From an uncultured Clostridia bacterium (GTDB lineage: Bacteria; Bacillota; Clostridia; Peptostreptococcales; Anaerovoracaceae), in the NCBI GenBank assembly GCA_946541285.1, contig CAMNJG010000040.1, positions 1 to 9,449 of the forward strand: 9,449 nucleotides of DNA, in the 5' to 3' direction. Each line of letters starts with the position of its first letter. Position 1 is the stretch's first letter. A program made the translations under genes and the position numbers. Shown here piece after piece: positions 1-6,267 of this stretch. Below the pieces are notes generated by a model that did no database searches, was not told the origin of the DNA, and saw only the letters and a program-made list of their open reading frames with translations.

Positions 1-63
1 AGGGTATTGGAAAAGCAACAGGGTCTGGATCATGCAGAAACCGGACAGGTGACAGAAGCCTGA
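1..63 (+). CDS. C-terminal fragment of an unidentified upstream protein
   Basis: Frame 1 is open from the window edge for 20 codons and stops at TGA 61-63; the fragment ends in GQVTEA. It lies 17 bases before the metN start, where the metN ribosome site sits, which is the spacing expected inside an operon. The fragment is hydrophilic and too short to assign to a family. Genes just before metNIQ are often peptidases, sulfur amino acid enzymes or another MetQ, but nothing in these residues picks one. It could also be chance open sequence. Confidence 0.45.
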   Translation, partial: RVLEKQQGLDHAETGQVTEA

Positions 64-80
64 TTTATGAAAGGAGAACC

Positions 81-1118
81 ATGGCAGAACATATCATCAG
101 CCTTCAGGGCGTGACAAAAGAATTCGAAACAAAAAACGGAAAAGTCACAGCTTTGAAGGATATTAACCTGGATATCGAAAAAGGCGATGCTTACGGGATT
201 ATCGGCCTTTCCGGCGCAGGAAAATCGACACTTGTCAGGACCATTAATCTTCTCGAAGAACCGACACAGGGAAAAGTCCTGTTTGATGGCCATCAGCTTA
301 CTGGCTTAAAAAGCAGAGAGCTGAACCTTCATAGACGAAAAATATCGATGATTTTCCAACAGTTTAATCTGCTGATGCAGAGAAATACCCTTGCCAATAT
401 CTGTTTTCCTATGGAAATCGCAAAAGTCCCTAAGAAAGAAGCTCTCGCGAAAGCACAGGATCTGCTGAAAGTCGTTGATCTGGAGGATCGGGCGCACTCC
501 TATCCCTCCCAGCTTTCCGGCGGACAGAAACAGCGGGTGGCCATCGCGCGGGCGCTTGCATCCGATCCGGAAGTCATTCTCTGCGATGAAGCGACATCTG
601 CCCTGGACCCGAAAACAACCCGGTCGATTCTGGGCATCCTTAAGCAGATTAATGAAGAAAGGGGCATTACACTCGTTGTCATCACCCATGAGATGGAAGT
701 CATCAAGCAGCTTTGTACCAAGGTTGCTGTCATAGAAAACGGTGAAATTGTGGAAAGCGGAGAAGTCAGCGAAATATTCGCGAATCCGAAATCCAGAGCA
801 GCCAGGAAACTCTTCTTCCCGGACGATGAAAGAACAGAAATTCCATCTATCAGGACTGCGAACCGGAACAGACTGCGTCTGGTGTTTGACGAAAAAACCG
901 CCAATGAGCCGGTGATTTCCAGGATGGTCCTGGAAACCGGAGCACCGGTGAACCTGCTTTACGCGAATATGGATGTTGTGGAGGATGAACAGAAAGGGCA
1001 AATGGTCATCCAGCTTTCCGAAGAACCCGATATCGCCGAAAAGCAGAAGAGATTTCTCCGCAGGGAAGGAATACAGATTATTGAATTATCGGATTTCAAT
1101 GGGGAGGTAACGGAGTAA
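81..1118 (+). CDS. metN: Methionine ABC transporter ATP-binding protein MetN
   Basis: This is the cytoplasmic ATPase of the MetNIQ importer, which takes up D- and L-methionine. The 345-aa length is typical of full-length MetN. Visible motifs are Walker A GLSGAGKS (residues 42-49), Q-loop Gln93, ABC signature LSGGQKQR (145-152), Walker B ending in Asp169-Glu170, D-loop SALD (173-176) and H-loop His203. Residues from about 262 to 340 form the C-terminal NIL/C2 domain, which in E. coli MetN binds methionine and causes trans-inhibition of transport. The ATG at 81 is preceded by AAAGGAGA (70-77). The stop overlaps the metI start by one base (TAATG), so the two are translationally coupled. No promoter or S-box can be seen because the operon start lies outside the window. 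Confidence 0.97.
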   Translation: MAEHIISLQGVTKEFETKNGKVTALKDINLDIEKGDAYGIIGLSGAGKSTLVRTINLLEEPTQGKVLFDGHQLTGLKSRELNLHRRKISMIFQQFNLLMQRNTLANICFPMEIAKVPKKEALAKAQDLLKVVDLEDRAHSYPSQLSGGQKQRVAIARALASDPEVILCDEATSALDPKTTRSILGILKQINEERGITLVVITHEMEVIKQLCTKVAVIENGEIVESGEVSEIFANPKSRAARKLFFPDDERTEIPSIRTANRNRLRLVFDEKTANEPVISRMVLETGAPVNLLYANMDVVEDEQKGQMVIQLSEEPDIAEKQKRFLRREGIQIIELSDFNGEVTE

Positions 1119-1780
1119 TGGATGCAAACACCCTGATTCATCTTCTTGCGGAAGAGACGCTGAAGACACTGTATATGACACTTGTGGGAACTCTCGTAGC
1201 ATACCTCATCGGACTGCCGATCGGCGTTTCCCTGATCGTTACCAGTCCGAACGGTATCCGGCCATTGGGTCTGTACAATAAAGTGATGGGGTTCATTGTG
1301 AATGTGATCCGTTCGGTTCCGTTCCTGATCCTCATGATCGCAATCATGCCGTATATCCGTATCGTCATCGGCACGGGCATCGGACCGAGAGCGACAACCG
1401 CTGCCCTGATTGTCGCAGCAGCGCCTTTTGTCGCAAGAATGGTAGAGCAATCACTTCTGGAAGTGGATCCCGGCGTGATTGAAGCAGCCCAGGCAATGGG
1501 CGCCAGTAATTTCCAGATTGTCTGGAAAGTGCTCCTGCCGGAAGCAAAGCCTTCCCTGCTCAACGGCGCAGCAGTGGCAACGATTACCATCCTCGGCTAT
1601 TCCGCCATGGCCGGTACCCTGGGTGGCGGAGGCCTTGGGGACGTTGCGATCCGGTACGGATTATACCGTTTCCAGCCGACCATTATGTGGATCACGATCG
1701 TGATTCTGGTCATTCTTGTACAGATTCTGCAGGAAGCGGGCATTAAGCTGGTCACAAAGACAGACAATCGTATTAACTAA
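1118..1780 (+). CDS. metI: Methionine ABC transporter permease MetI
   Basis: This is the integral membrane subunit of the methionine importer; two copies would pair with two MetN subunits. At 220 aa it has the usual MetI length. Hydrophobic segments fall at about residues 18-41, 56-83, 93-106, 146-168 and 190-204, matching the five-helix MetI core. The coupling-helix EAA motif is present at 122-141 (EAAQAMGA then Pro141), the part that contacts MetN. A glycine-rich stretch near 165-175 (GTLGGGGLGD) is typical of the family. The start overlaps the metN stop, with GGAGGT (1103-1108) inside metN as ribosome site. The last codons form one arm of a hairpin that extends past the stop. Confidence 0.96.
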   Translation: MDANTLIHLLAEETLKTLYMTLVGTLVAYLIGLPIGVSLIVTSPNGIRPLGLYNKVMGFIVNVIRSVPFLILMIAIMPYIRIVIGTGIGPRATTAALIVAAAPFVARMVEQSLLEVDPGVIEAAQAMGASNFQIVWKVLLPEAKPSLLNGAAVATITILGYSAMAGTLGGGGLGDVAIRYGLYRFQPTIMWITIVILVILVQILQEAGIKLVTKTDNRIN

Positions 1781-1791
1781 AGATACGATTG
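1765..1791 (+). repeat. Inverted repeat across the metI stop codon
   Basis: Perfect 9-bp arms CAATCGTAT (1765-1773) and ATACGATTG (1783-1791) enclose a 9-base loop that contains the metI stop codon. No T-run follows, so this is not a standard terminator. In the mRNA it would form a moderate hairpin between the permease and the binding-protein cistrons. A role in mRNA stability or in uneven expression of metQ is inference. Confidence 0.45.
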
Positions 1792-1858
1792 AATACAAAT
1801 CCGTTATTTCCAAAGGATCGTCAGCAATTGTCATTAAATACTAAAGGAGGAAAGACAA

Positions 1859-2677
1859 ATGCAGATTATCAGAAAAACCGGTGCATTCGCCGCAGTTCTC
1901 GTGCTCTCTCTTGTACTTTTCGCAGGATGCGGCCAAAGTGCCAATGCGGACAAAACCATCAAAGTAGCAGCTTCCCCTACCCCACATGCAGAAATCCTGA
2001 ATTCTGTTTCGGATGCTCTCGCAGAAGAAGGCTGGACACTGGAAGTCGTGGAATTTGACGACTATGTACAGCCAAACGTAGCCACTACAGAAGGCGATGT
2101 CGACGCGAATTATTTCCAGCATGTCCCGTATCTTGATCAGTACAACCAGGAAAACGGAACCGATCTGGTAGTGGCAGGGAATGTTCACTACGAAGCAATG
2201 GGTGTATATAAGGGAACAAAGAAAGCGATCAGCGAATTAGCAGATGGCGATAAGATCGGTGTTCCAAACGATGTCACCAATGAAGCCAGAGCGCTCCAGC
2301 TTCTGGCTGCCAATGGCGTACTGACGCTTAAAAGCGGTGTCGGCCTGGAAGCAACAAAGACGGATATCGTGGAAAACCCATATAACGTTGAAATCGTCGA
2401 ACTGGAAGCAGCGACAATTCCAAACTCTCTCCCGGATCTTGCTTTCGGCGTGATCAACGCAAATTATGCCCTGGGCGCGGGCCTGACAACGGACGATGCC
2501 ATTGTTTATGAAACAGCGGATTCGGAAGCGGCGGAAACCTATGTCAATGTAATTGTTGTCAATTCTGAGAACAAAGACAGCGAAAAGACAAAGGCTCTTG
2601 TAAAGGCAGTTCAGACAGAGGAAGTCAGAGCATTCATCCTTGACAAGTACAAGGGTGCCGTACAGGCGAAGTTCTAA
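1859..2677 (+). CDS. metQ: Methionine-binding lipoprotein MetQ (NlpA family)
   Basis: This is the substrate-binding component that captures methionine outside the membrane and delivers it to MetI. The 272-aa protein begins with a lipoprotein signal: Arg5-Lys6, a hydrophobic core, and lipobox LFAGC with Cys24 as the lipidated residue. The mature part opens with KTIKVAASPTPHAEIL, the hallmark start of the NlpA/MetQ fold. Other family features are the DVDANYFQHVPYLDQY stretch, close to the usual wording around the ligand site, and the FGVINANYA stretch further on. The ATG is 8 bases after a strong GGAGG (1846-1850), so metQ has its own good ribosome site although 78 bases separate it from metI. 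Binding proteins are usually needed in excess over the membrane subunits, which fits this independent initiation. A 21-bp hairpin follows the gene. Confidence 0.96.
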   Translation: MQIIRKTGAFAAVLVLSLVLFAGCGQSANADKTIKVAASPTPHAEILNSVSDALAEEGWTLEVVEFDDYVQPNVATTEGDVDANYFQHVPYLDQYNQENGTDLVVAGNVHYEAMGVYKGTKKAISELADGDKIGVPNDVTNEARALQLLAANGVLTLKSGVGLEATKTDIVENPYNVEIVELEAATIPNSLPDLAFGVINANYALGAGLTTDDAIVYETADSEAAETYVNVIVVNSENKDSEKTKALVKAVQTEEVRAFILDKYKGAVQAKF

Positions 2678-2713
2678 GGAAACGCTGATTTGTCAAACTG
2701 ATTGTGTGATTTT

Positions 2714-2767
2714 AAAAAAGAAGCGTAAATGCAACGTAACATTTTGCGTTGCATTTACGCTTCTTTT
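2714..2767. terminator. Bidirectional intrinsic terminator between metQ and the preA-like gene
   Basis: A perfect 21-bp inverted repeat has arms 2716-2736 and 2747-2767 and a 10-base loop. The arms contain GAAGCGTAAATGCAACG and its complement. Read on the + strand the right arm ends in CTTCTTTT; read on the - strand the same position ends in CTTCTTTTTTAAAA, a better U-tract. It lies between two convergent genes, 37 bases after metQ and 54 bases after the preA-like stop, so it probably serves both. The stem is longer than a terminator needs. Confidence 0.8.
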
Positions 2768-2821
2768 GAATACCATTTTTTCTCCGGGGCGTCAGTTTGT
2801 CAGCAGTGAAATCGTACAAAC

Positions 2822-4333
2822 TTAATGTTCTTTCAAATGCCGCTTCACAACCCGTTTCCTTCCCGGCGTAATCGCTTTCGCAGGACATACCAGTACACAG
2901 AGATGGCAGCCCACACATTTTGCTCCGTTCAATACCGGCCGGCGGTTTTCATTCAGGCGGATGGCCTGATGCCCGCCATCCGCGCAGGAAACACTGCATC
3001 TGCCACATCCGATACACTGATCCGGATGGAATTTTGGATAAATGACGGTATCCCGCTCCAGAACATCCGTTGTACCACTGACGGAATCCAGACCAAGACC
3101 TGTCAGCTCCCGTACATTCGAAAACCCTTTTTCCGCAAGATAATAGTTCAGACCGGAGACCAGATCCTCAATGATCCGATAGCCATACTGCATCACCGCG
3201 GTTGTGACCTGTACGCTGCCGGCACCCAGAAGTATGTATTCCAGCGCGTCAGACCAGTTTTCAATTCCGCCCATACCACTGATATGCATATCCGACAATG
3301 CCGGATTCTGCCCCATCTCCGCGATAAAACGGAGCGCGACAGGCTTTACCGCACTGCCGCTGTATCCTCCTACGGCAGACATGCCGTGTACTGCCGGAGA
3401 AGAAATATATGTATGGATATTGACGCCGATGATACTCTTGATGGTATTGATCGCCGCGATTCCGTCTGCTCCGCCGCGCTTTGCCGCTTCCGCCGCCGGG
3501 CTCATCTGTGCCACATTGGGAGTGAGTTTGGCCAGGACCGGCAGTTTTGTACCGCGTTTCGCGGCCGCGGTAAACCGCTCTACCAGTTCCGGGACCTGGC
3601 CGATATCCGAGCCGAGTCCGCCGTCCGCCATGTTCGGGCAGGAAAAATTCAGTTCTACCGCGTCCGCGCCGTTTTCCTCACACAGCTGGGCCAGTTCTCC
3701 CCATTCTTCTTCGTCCTGTCCCATGATCGACGCCAGGATGACTTTTGAAGGATACTTTTCCTTCAGACGCCGGAAAATCTCCATATTTTCCATCACACTG
3801 TGATCCGACAGCTGCTCGATATTTTTGAAACCGATAATCCGTCCATTATCCCCGGTAATCGCGGAAAAACGCGGAGATGCTTCATGAATATCAAAGGAAC
3901 AGATTGTCTTGAAAGCCGCGCCTGCCCAGCCTGCTTCGAATGCCCTGGCGCACATCTCATAGGTACTGGCTACGACTGAAGAAGACAGCAGAAAAGGATT
4001 TTCCAGAGGAATCCCGCACAAATCTGTCCGTAATCGCCCATCATCTTCAGGTTCGGCAATTTCCAGTGCCGGTCTGATTTCATGATGCAGCCTCATCATC
4101 AGTTTCCGTACAGGCACTTCACGGGCCCGGACACAGGCGTCTTCACATACTGCCGCACAGTCCACGCAGGGACAGGTGTCCGCGAGACGGGCCGCTGCCG
4201 TCTTTTCATTGTCAAACCAGATACTGCGTAACAACCCGGCCGGATCAAGCCTGCCGCATGCTTTTGTACAGGGCGCATCATCACATAACGCGCATCGGAT
4301 CATATCCGAACGAAACAGTTTTTTCTCAAACAT
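2822..4333 (-). CDS. preA: PreA-like dihydropyrimidine dehydrogenase with an extra N-terminal Fe-S domain
   Basis: This is a 503-aa cytosolic FMN and iron-sulfur oxidoreductase of the PreA / dihydropyrimidine dehydrogenase (DPD) group. Residues about 10-75 are a cysteine-rich domain (Cys14, 17, 22, 26, 54, 56, 59, 63, 67) resembling the N-terminal Fe-S domain of PreT, GltD and mammalian DPD. Residues about 100-400 form the FMN-binding TIM barrel: Lys142, Asn171, NFSC (229-232), AKLTPN (268-273) and INT (295-297). These match, from memory, DPD Lys574, Asn609, the Asn668/Ser670/Cys671 group, Lys709 and Asn736/Thr737, so Cys232 would be the active-site cysteine. Residues 440-483 carry two [4Fe-4S] motifs (Cys440, 443, 446, 450 and Cys473, 476, 479, 483). 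Usual PreA is about 410 aa and works with PreT, which supplies FAD and NAD(P)H sites. Here those domains are absent, so an external donor is required. Pyrimidine reduction is the default guess; another substrate is possible. The start has GGGAG 9 bases upstream (4343-4347). Confidence 0.88.
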   Translation of the reverse strand: MFEKKLFRSDMIRCALCDDAPCTKACGRLDPAGLLRSIWFDNEKTAAARLADTCPCVDCAAVCEDACVRAREVPVRKLMMRLHHEIRPALEIAEPEDDGRLRTDLCGIPLENPFLLSSSVVASTYEMCARAFEAGWAGAAFKTICSFDIHEASPRFSAITGDNGRIIGFKNIEQLSDHSVMENMEIFRRLKEKYPSKVILASIMGQDEEEWGELAQLCEENGADAVELNFSCPNMADGGLGSDIGQVPELVERFTAAAKRGTKLPVLAKLTPNVAQMSPAAEAAKRGGADGIAAINTIKSIIGVNIHTYISSPAVHGMSAVGGYSGSAVKPVALRFIAEMGQNPALSDMHISGMGGIENWSDALEYILLGAGSVQVTTAVMQYGYRIIEDLVSGLNYYLAEKGFSNVRELTGLGLDSVSGTTDVLERDTVIYPKFHPDQCIGCGRCSVSCADGGHQAIRLNENRRPVLNGAKCVGCHLCVLVCPAKAITPGRKRVVKRHLKEH

Positions 4334-4361
4334 AGCTTTTTACTCCCACTTTACACATCGT

Positions 4362-4386
4362 TTCCATCACTCCGGAGAGATTGGAA
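4362..4386 (-). repeat. Imperfect palindrome in the leader of the preA-like gene
   Basis: Outer arms TTCCA (4362-4366) and TGGAA (4382-4386) surround a central CTCCGGAG palindrome (4370-4377). It starts 28 bases upstream of the start codon and would lie in the 5' untranslated leader if the weak promoter near 4424 is used. It may be an operator or a leader hairpin; the sequence alone does not decide. Confidence 0.3.
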
Positions 4387-4420
4387 TCGGTTGCTCTATC
4401 CTCAGAATCCGTATCTTCAT

Positions 4421-4449
4421 TCTATAATAATTACACTGTTTTTTCACTA
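4421..4449 (-). promoter_or_regulatory. Possible weak promoter for the preA-like gene
   Basis: On the - strand a TATTATAGA stretch (4421-4429) offers a -10 box, either TATAGA or TATTAT. The best -35 at 17 bases from TATAGA is TAGTGA (4444-4449), only 3 of 6 consensus bases. It is the most A+T-rich spot between the upstream terminator and the preA-like start, so a promoter is expected around here, but the match is poor. Confidence 0.3.
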
Positions 4450-4566
4450 TTTTTCCTTCTGCAGGTCGTCATAGCGGACCGCTGTATCTGAAAGTTTTTC
4501 AGTTCCGGTATTTTTCCGCGTAATCTGTCCGGAACCTCTGCAGGGACTTGTATACAACTGTTCCAT
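4447..4566 (-). other. Palindrome-dense element with a possible 39-codon ORF
   Basis: About 120 bases contain, in + coordinates, AGCGGACCGCT (4473-4483), a CTGAAA/TTTCAG hairpin (4488-4502), GTTCCGG/CCGGAAC arms (4502-4508 and 4529-4535), the palindrome TTGTATACAA (4548-4557), and a direct repeat TCTGCAGG (4458-4465 and 4537-4544). On the - strand the same segment is an ATG-to-TAG ORF of 39 codons, beginning MEQLYTSPCRG and ending RYDDLQKEK, with GGAG 11 bases before the ATG. I do not recognise the peptide. A structured RNA, an operator array, a small repeated element or a decayed gene end are all possible. It starts right after the T-run of the upstream terminator. Confidence 0.3.
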
Positions 4567-4581
4567 TTTTTTGATTGCTCC

Positions 4582-4614
4582 AAAAAACAGAAAAAGCCGG
4601 CCACGCCGACCTTT
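4582..4614 (-). terminator. Intrinsic terminator of the hydrolase-flavoprotein operon
   Basis: On the - strand the sequence reads AAAGGTCGGC, loop GTG, GCCGGCTTT, then TTTCTGTTTTTT. The GC-rich stem has one G-U pair and one bulged G and is followed at once by a T-rich tail, a textbook Rho-independent terminator. It lies 94 bases past the flavoprotein stop and ends that transcript before the preA-like gene. Confidence 0.8.
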
Positions 4615-4645
4615 CCTCTCTTTATGTACTCCTGTGTATTTAATG

Positions 4646-4683
4646 CGTGCTCATTATGCGATTTTTTATGATATTTGAGCACG
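4646..4683. repeat. Inverted repeat just after the flavoprotein gene
   Basis: Perfect 8-bp arms CGTGCTCA (4646-4653) and TGAGCACG (4676-4683) are separated by a 22-base A+T-rich loop; a G-U pair and two A-T pairs extend the stem. A T7 run lies before, not after, the hairpin on the - strand, so it is not a normal terminator for the flavoprotein gene. It may protect the 3' end of that mRNA or be an operator. Confidence 0.4.
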
Positions 4684-4707
4684 TATAAAAAAATGAGCAG
4701 ACACTAC

Positions 4708-5250
4708 TTATCGAAGAGAGCTGCCAAACTGATAGGCTTTTTCCAGCGCCTCTTTCTTTCCATCCGCTTCTCCCGGGTCATTGATGCCTCCGCAGAACAG
4801 AGATCCGCAGAATTCTGCCTTTTCAAAGCAGTCAATCCATCCCTGAAGACCGTTGATGGCTTTTTCCGGCACCTCATCATCAGCCTCTGCCGCCACCGAC
4901 AGCATATAGATATTACGGAACTGATAATCCGACGGAAACAGTGGATTGAGACGGTCCAGCAGAGTCTTCATCTGCCCGCTCATTTCGTAATAATAGATCG
5001 GTGTGGAGAAAACCAGAGTATCCGCGTTTTTCACCTTCTCCGCGATTTCCACAGCATCGTCTTTCTGTACACATACCTGTGTCTTCTGGCAGGCAAGACA
5101 TCCGATACAGAAATGGATATCCTTTCCTTTCAAACGGATCAGTTCCACCTCATGGCCAGCGTCTTCTGCCCCGGCAATCAGACGTTTTGTCAGGATTTCT
5201 GAATTACTCTTCGGTCGCAGGCTGGTGGAGATAACAAGTACTTTGCTCAT
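4708..5250 (-). CDS. Iron-sulfur flavoprotein / NADPH-dependent FMN reductase family protein (Isf-like)
   Basis: This 180-aa flavodoxin-fold protein is predicted to bind FMN and move electrons in the cytosol. The N-terminal beta strand and phosphate loop (VLVISTSLRPKSNSE, residues 4-18) and the STPIYYYEMSGQMKTLLDR stretch (81-99) are typical of the NADPH-dependent FMN reductase family. Between them is Cys48-x2-Cys51-x2-Cys54-x5-Cys60, which fits the compact C-x2-C-x2-C-x(4-7)-C motif that holds a [4Fe-4S] cluster in archaeal and clostridial Isf proteins. It is the last gene of a three-gene operon: the ATG is 15 bases after the hydrolase stop, with AAGGAG (5258-5263) 7 bases before it. The partner and substrate are unknown. 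Some relatives with similar cysteines may lack a cluster, so that part is inference. Confidence 0.85.
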   Translation of the reverse strand: MSKVLVISTSLRPKSNSEILTKRLIAGAEDAGHEVELIRLKGKDIHFCIGCLACQKTQVCVQKDDAVEIAEKVKNADTLVFSTPIYYYEMSGQMKTLLDRLNPLFPSDYQFRNIYMLSVAAEADDEVPEKAINGLQGWIDCFEKAEFCGSLFCGGINDPGEADGKKEALEKAYQFGSSLR

Positions 5251-5265
5251 GGGGTTACTCCTTCA

Positions 5266-6267
5266 TTATTTCAGGTATTCTCTGTAAAAGCCTTCAATCT
5301 TATCAAACGGAATAGCGTCTTTTCCACCGCCATCATACAGATCGGTATGAACAGCGTCCGGAATGATCATCAGCTCTTTATTCTCCGTATACTGACTGTC
5401 GGCGGTCATGGCTGCATAGGCGTCCTTACTGAAATAGCAGGAATGGGCCTTTTCGCCATGGATCAGAAGAACGGCGCTTCGGATTTCACTGGAATACTGG
5501 AGAATCGGCTGATTCATAAAGGACTCGCATCCTGTCACATTCCATCCACCATTGGAATTGAGGGATCTCACATGATAACCACGGTCTGTCTTGTAATAGT
5601 CATAGTAATCCTTTACGAAGAACGGCGCATCTTCAGGAAGCGGATCCACCACACCTCCGGCCAGTTTGTATTCTCCGGCTTTTAAATCTTCCAGACGCTG
5701 GGCACAGAGTGTTTTTCTCATCTGGTAACGCGCTTCTTCACTGTCTTCTGAATCAAAGTAGCCTTTCGCATTTACCCGCGTCATATCATACATGGTGGAC
5801 GCAACTGTTGCCTTAATCCTGGTGTCCAGTGCCGCGGTATTGATGGCCATCCCTCCCCAGCCGCAGATCCCGAGAATTCCGATTCTCTCCGGATCCACTT
5901 TTTCATGCAGGGAAAGAAAATCCACTGCGGCCATGAAATCTTCAGTATTGATATCCGGGGAAGCCATATACCGGACATTGCCGCCGCTCTCCCCGGTAAA
6001 GGAAGGATCAAACGCGATCGTCAGGAACCCTCTCTCTGCCATCGTCTGCGCGTACAGGCCGGAGCACTGTTCCTTGACTGCCCCAAACGGACCGCTGACG
6101 GCGATTGCAGGAAGTTTCCCGTTTGCAGCTTTTGGTACATACAGATCCGCGGCCAGTGTAATGCCGTATCGGTTTACAAAAGTGACCTTGCTGTGATCCA
6201 CTTTTTCACTCTTCGCGAAAGTTTTATCCCATTCTGTTACCAGATTCAGTTCTTCTTTTCTGATCAT
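5266..6267 (-). CDS. Alpha/beta hydrolase, dienelactone hydrolase / YcjY-like
   Basis: This is a 333-aa predicted cytosolic hydrolase without a signal peptide. The nucleophile elbow is LGICGWGG (residues 132-139), with Cys135 where most lipases and esterases have serine, as in dienelactone hydrolases and YcjY-like proteins. The late HGEKAHS stretch (270-276) and DAVHTDLYD (304-312) supply the expected final strand and catalytic His307; the acid residue is not clear. The oxyanion region is around VSGPFGAVKEQ (57-67). The start ATG overlaps the TGA of the preceding 84-aa gene (ATGA), and GGAGG (6277-6281) lies 9 bases upstream within that gene, so translation is coupled. Substrate unknown; ester, lactone or thioester hydrolysis are all possible. 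The neighbouring flavoprotein suggests a combined hydrolysis and reduction of some small organic compound, which is inference. Confidence 0.85.
   Translation of the reverse strand: MIRKEELNLVTEWDKTFAKSEKVDHSKVTFVNRYGITLAADLYVPKAANGKLPAIAVSGPFGAVKEQCSGLYAQTMAERGFLTIAFDPSFTGESGGNVRYMASPDINTEDFMAAVDFLSLHEKVDPERIGILGICGWGGMAINTAALDTRIKATVASTMYDMTRVNAKGYFDSEDSEEARYQMRKTLCAQRLEDLKAGEYKLAGGVVDPLPEDAPFFVKDYYDYYKTDRGYHVRSLNSNGGWNVTGCESFMNQPILQYSSEIRSAVLLIHGEKAHSCYFSKDAYAAMTADSQYTENKELMIIPDAVHTDLYDGGGKDAIPFDKIEGFYREYLK

Larger units (their letters stand above)
4334..4707. other. Intergenic region of 374 bases between the flavoprotein and preA-like genes
   Basis: From right to left (the direction of both flanking genes) this stretch holds an inverted repeat (4646-4683), an intrinsic terminator (4582-4614), a block dense in palindromes with a possible 39-codon ORF (4447-4566), a weak promoter for the preA-like gene (near 4421-4449), and a leader hairpin (4362-4386). 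I see no tRNA, rRNA or recognisable riboswitch in it. The separate parts are listed below. Confidence 0.7.

Noticed and set aside
1..80. An S-box (SAM) riboswitch or T-box upstream of metN.
   Set aside because: The 80 bases available are taken up by an open frame and the metN ribosome site; no leader structure is present, and any riboswitch would be outside the window.
2694..2799. CAAACTG (2694-2700) and CAGTTTG (2793-2799) as outer arms around the metQ terminator, suggesting a small insertion.
   Set aside because: Only 7-8 bases pair, with no target duplication or further matching outward, so chance is the simpler explanation.
2825..3803. Two long open frames on the + strand opposite the preA-like gene.
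   Set aside because: They are antisense shadows of a gene with clear family motifs, have no recognisable domain, and are full of Arg, Cys and His in a pattern typical of out-of-frame reading.
4423..4428. A perfect TATAAT on the + strand upstream of the preA-like gene.
   Set aside because: No acceptable -35 lies 15-19 bases before it and no + strand gene follows for more than 2 kb, so it is read as A+T-rich background around the - strand promoter.
4431..4682. An 83-codon - strand frame with GTG start in the intergenic region.
   Set aside because: It would be translated through the strong terminator at 4582-4614, has no ribosome site at its start, and starts inside an inverted repeat arm.
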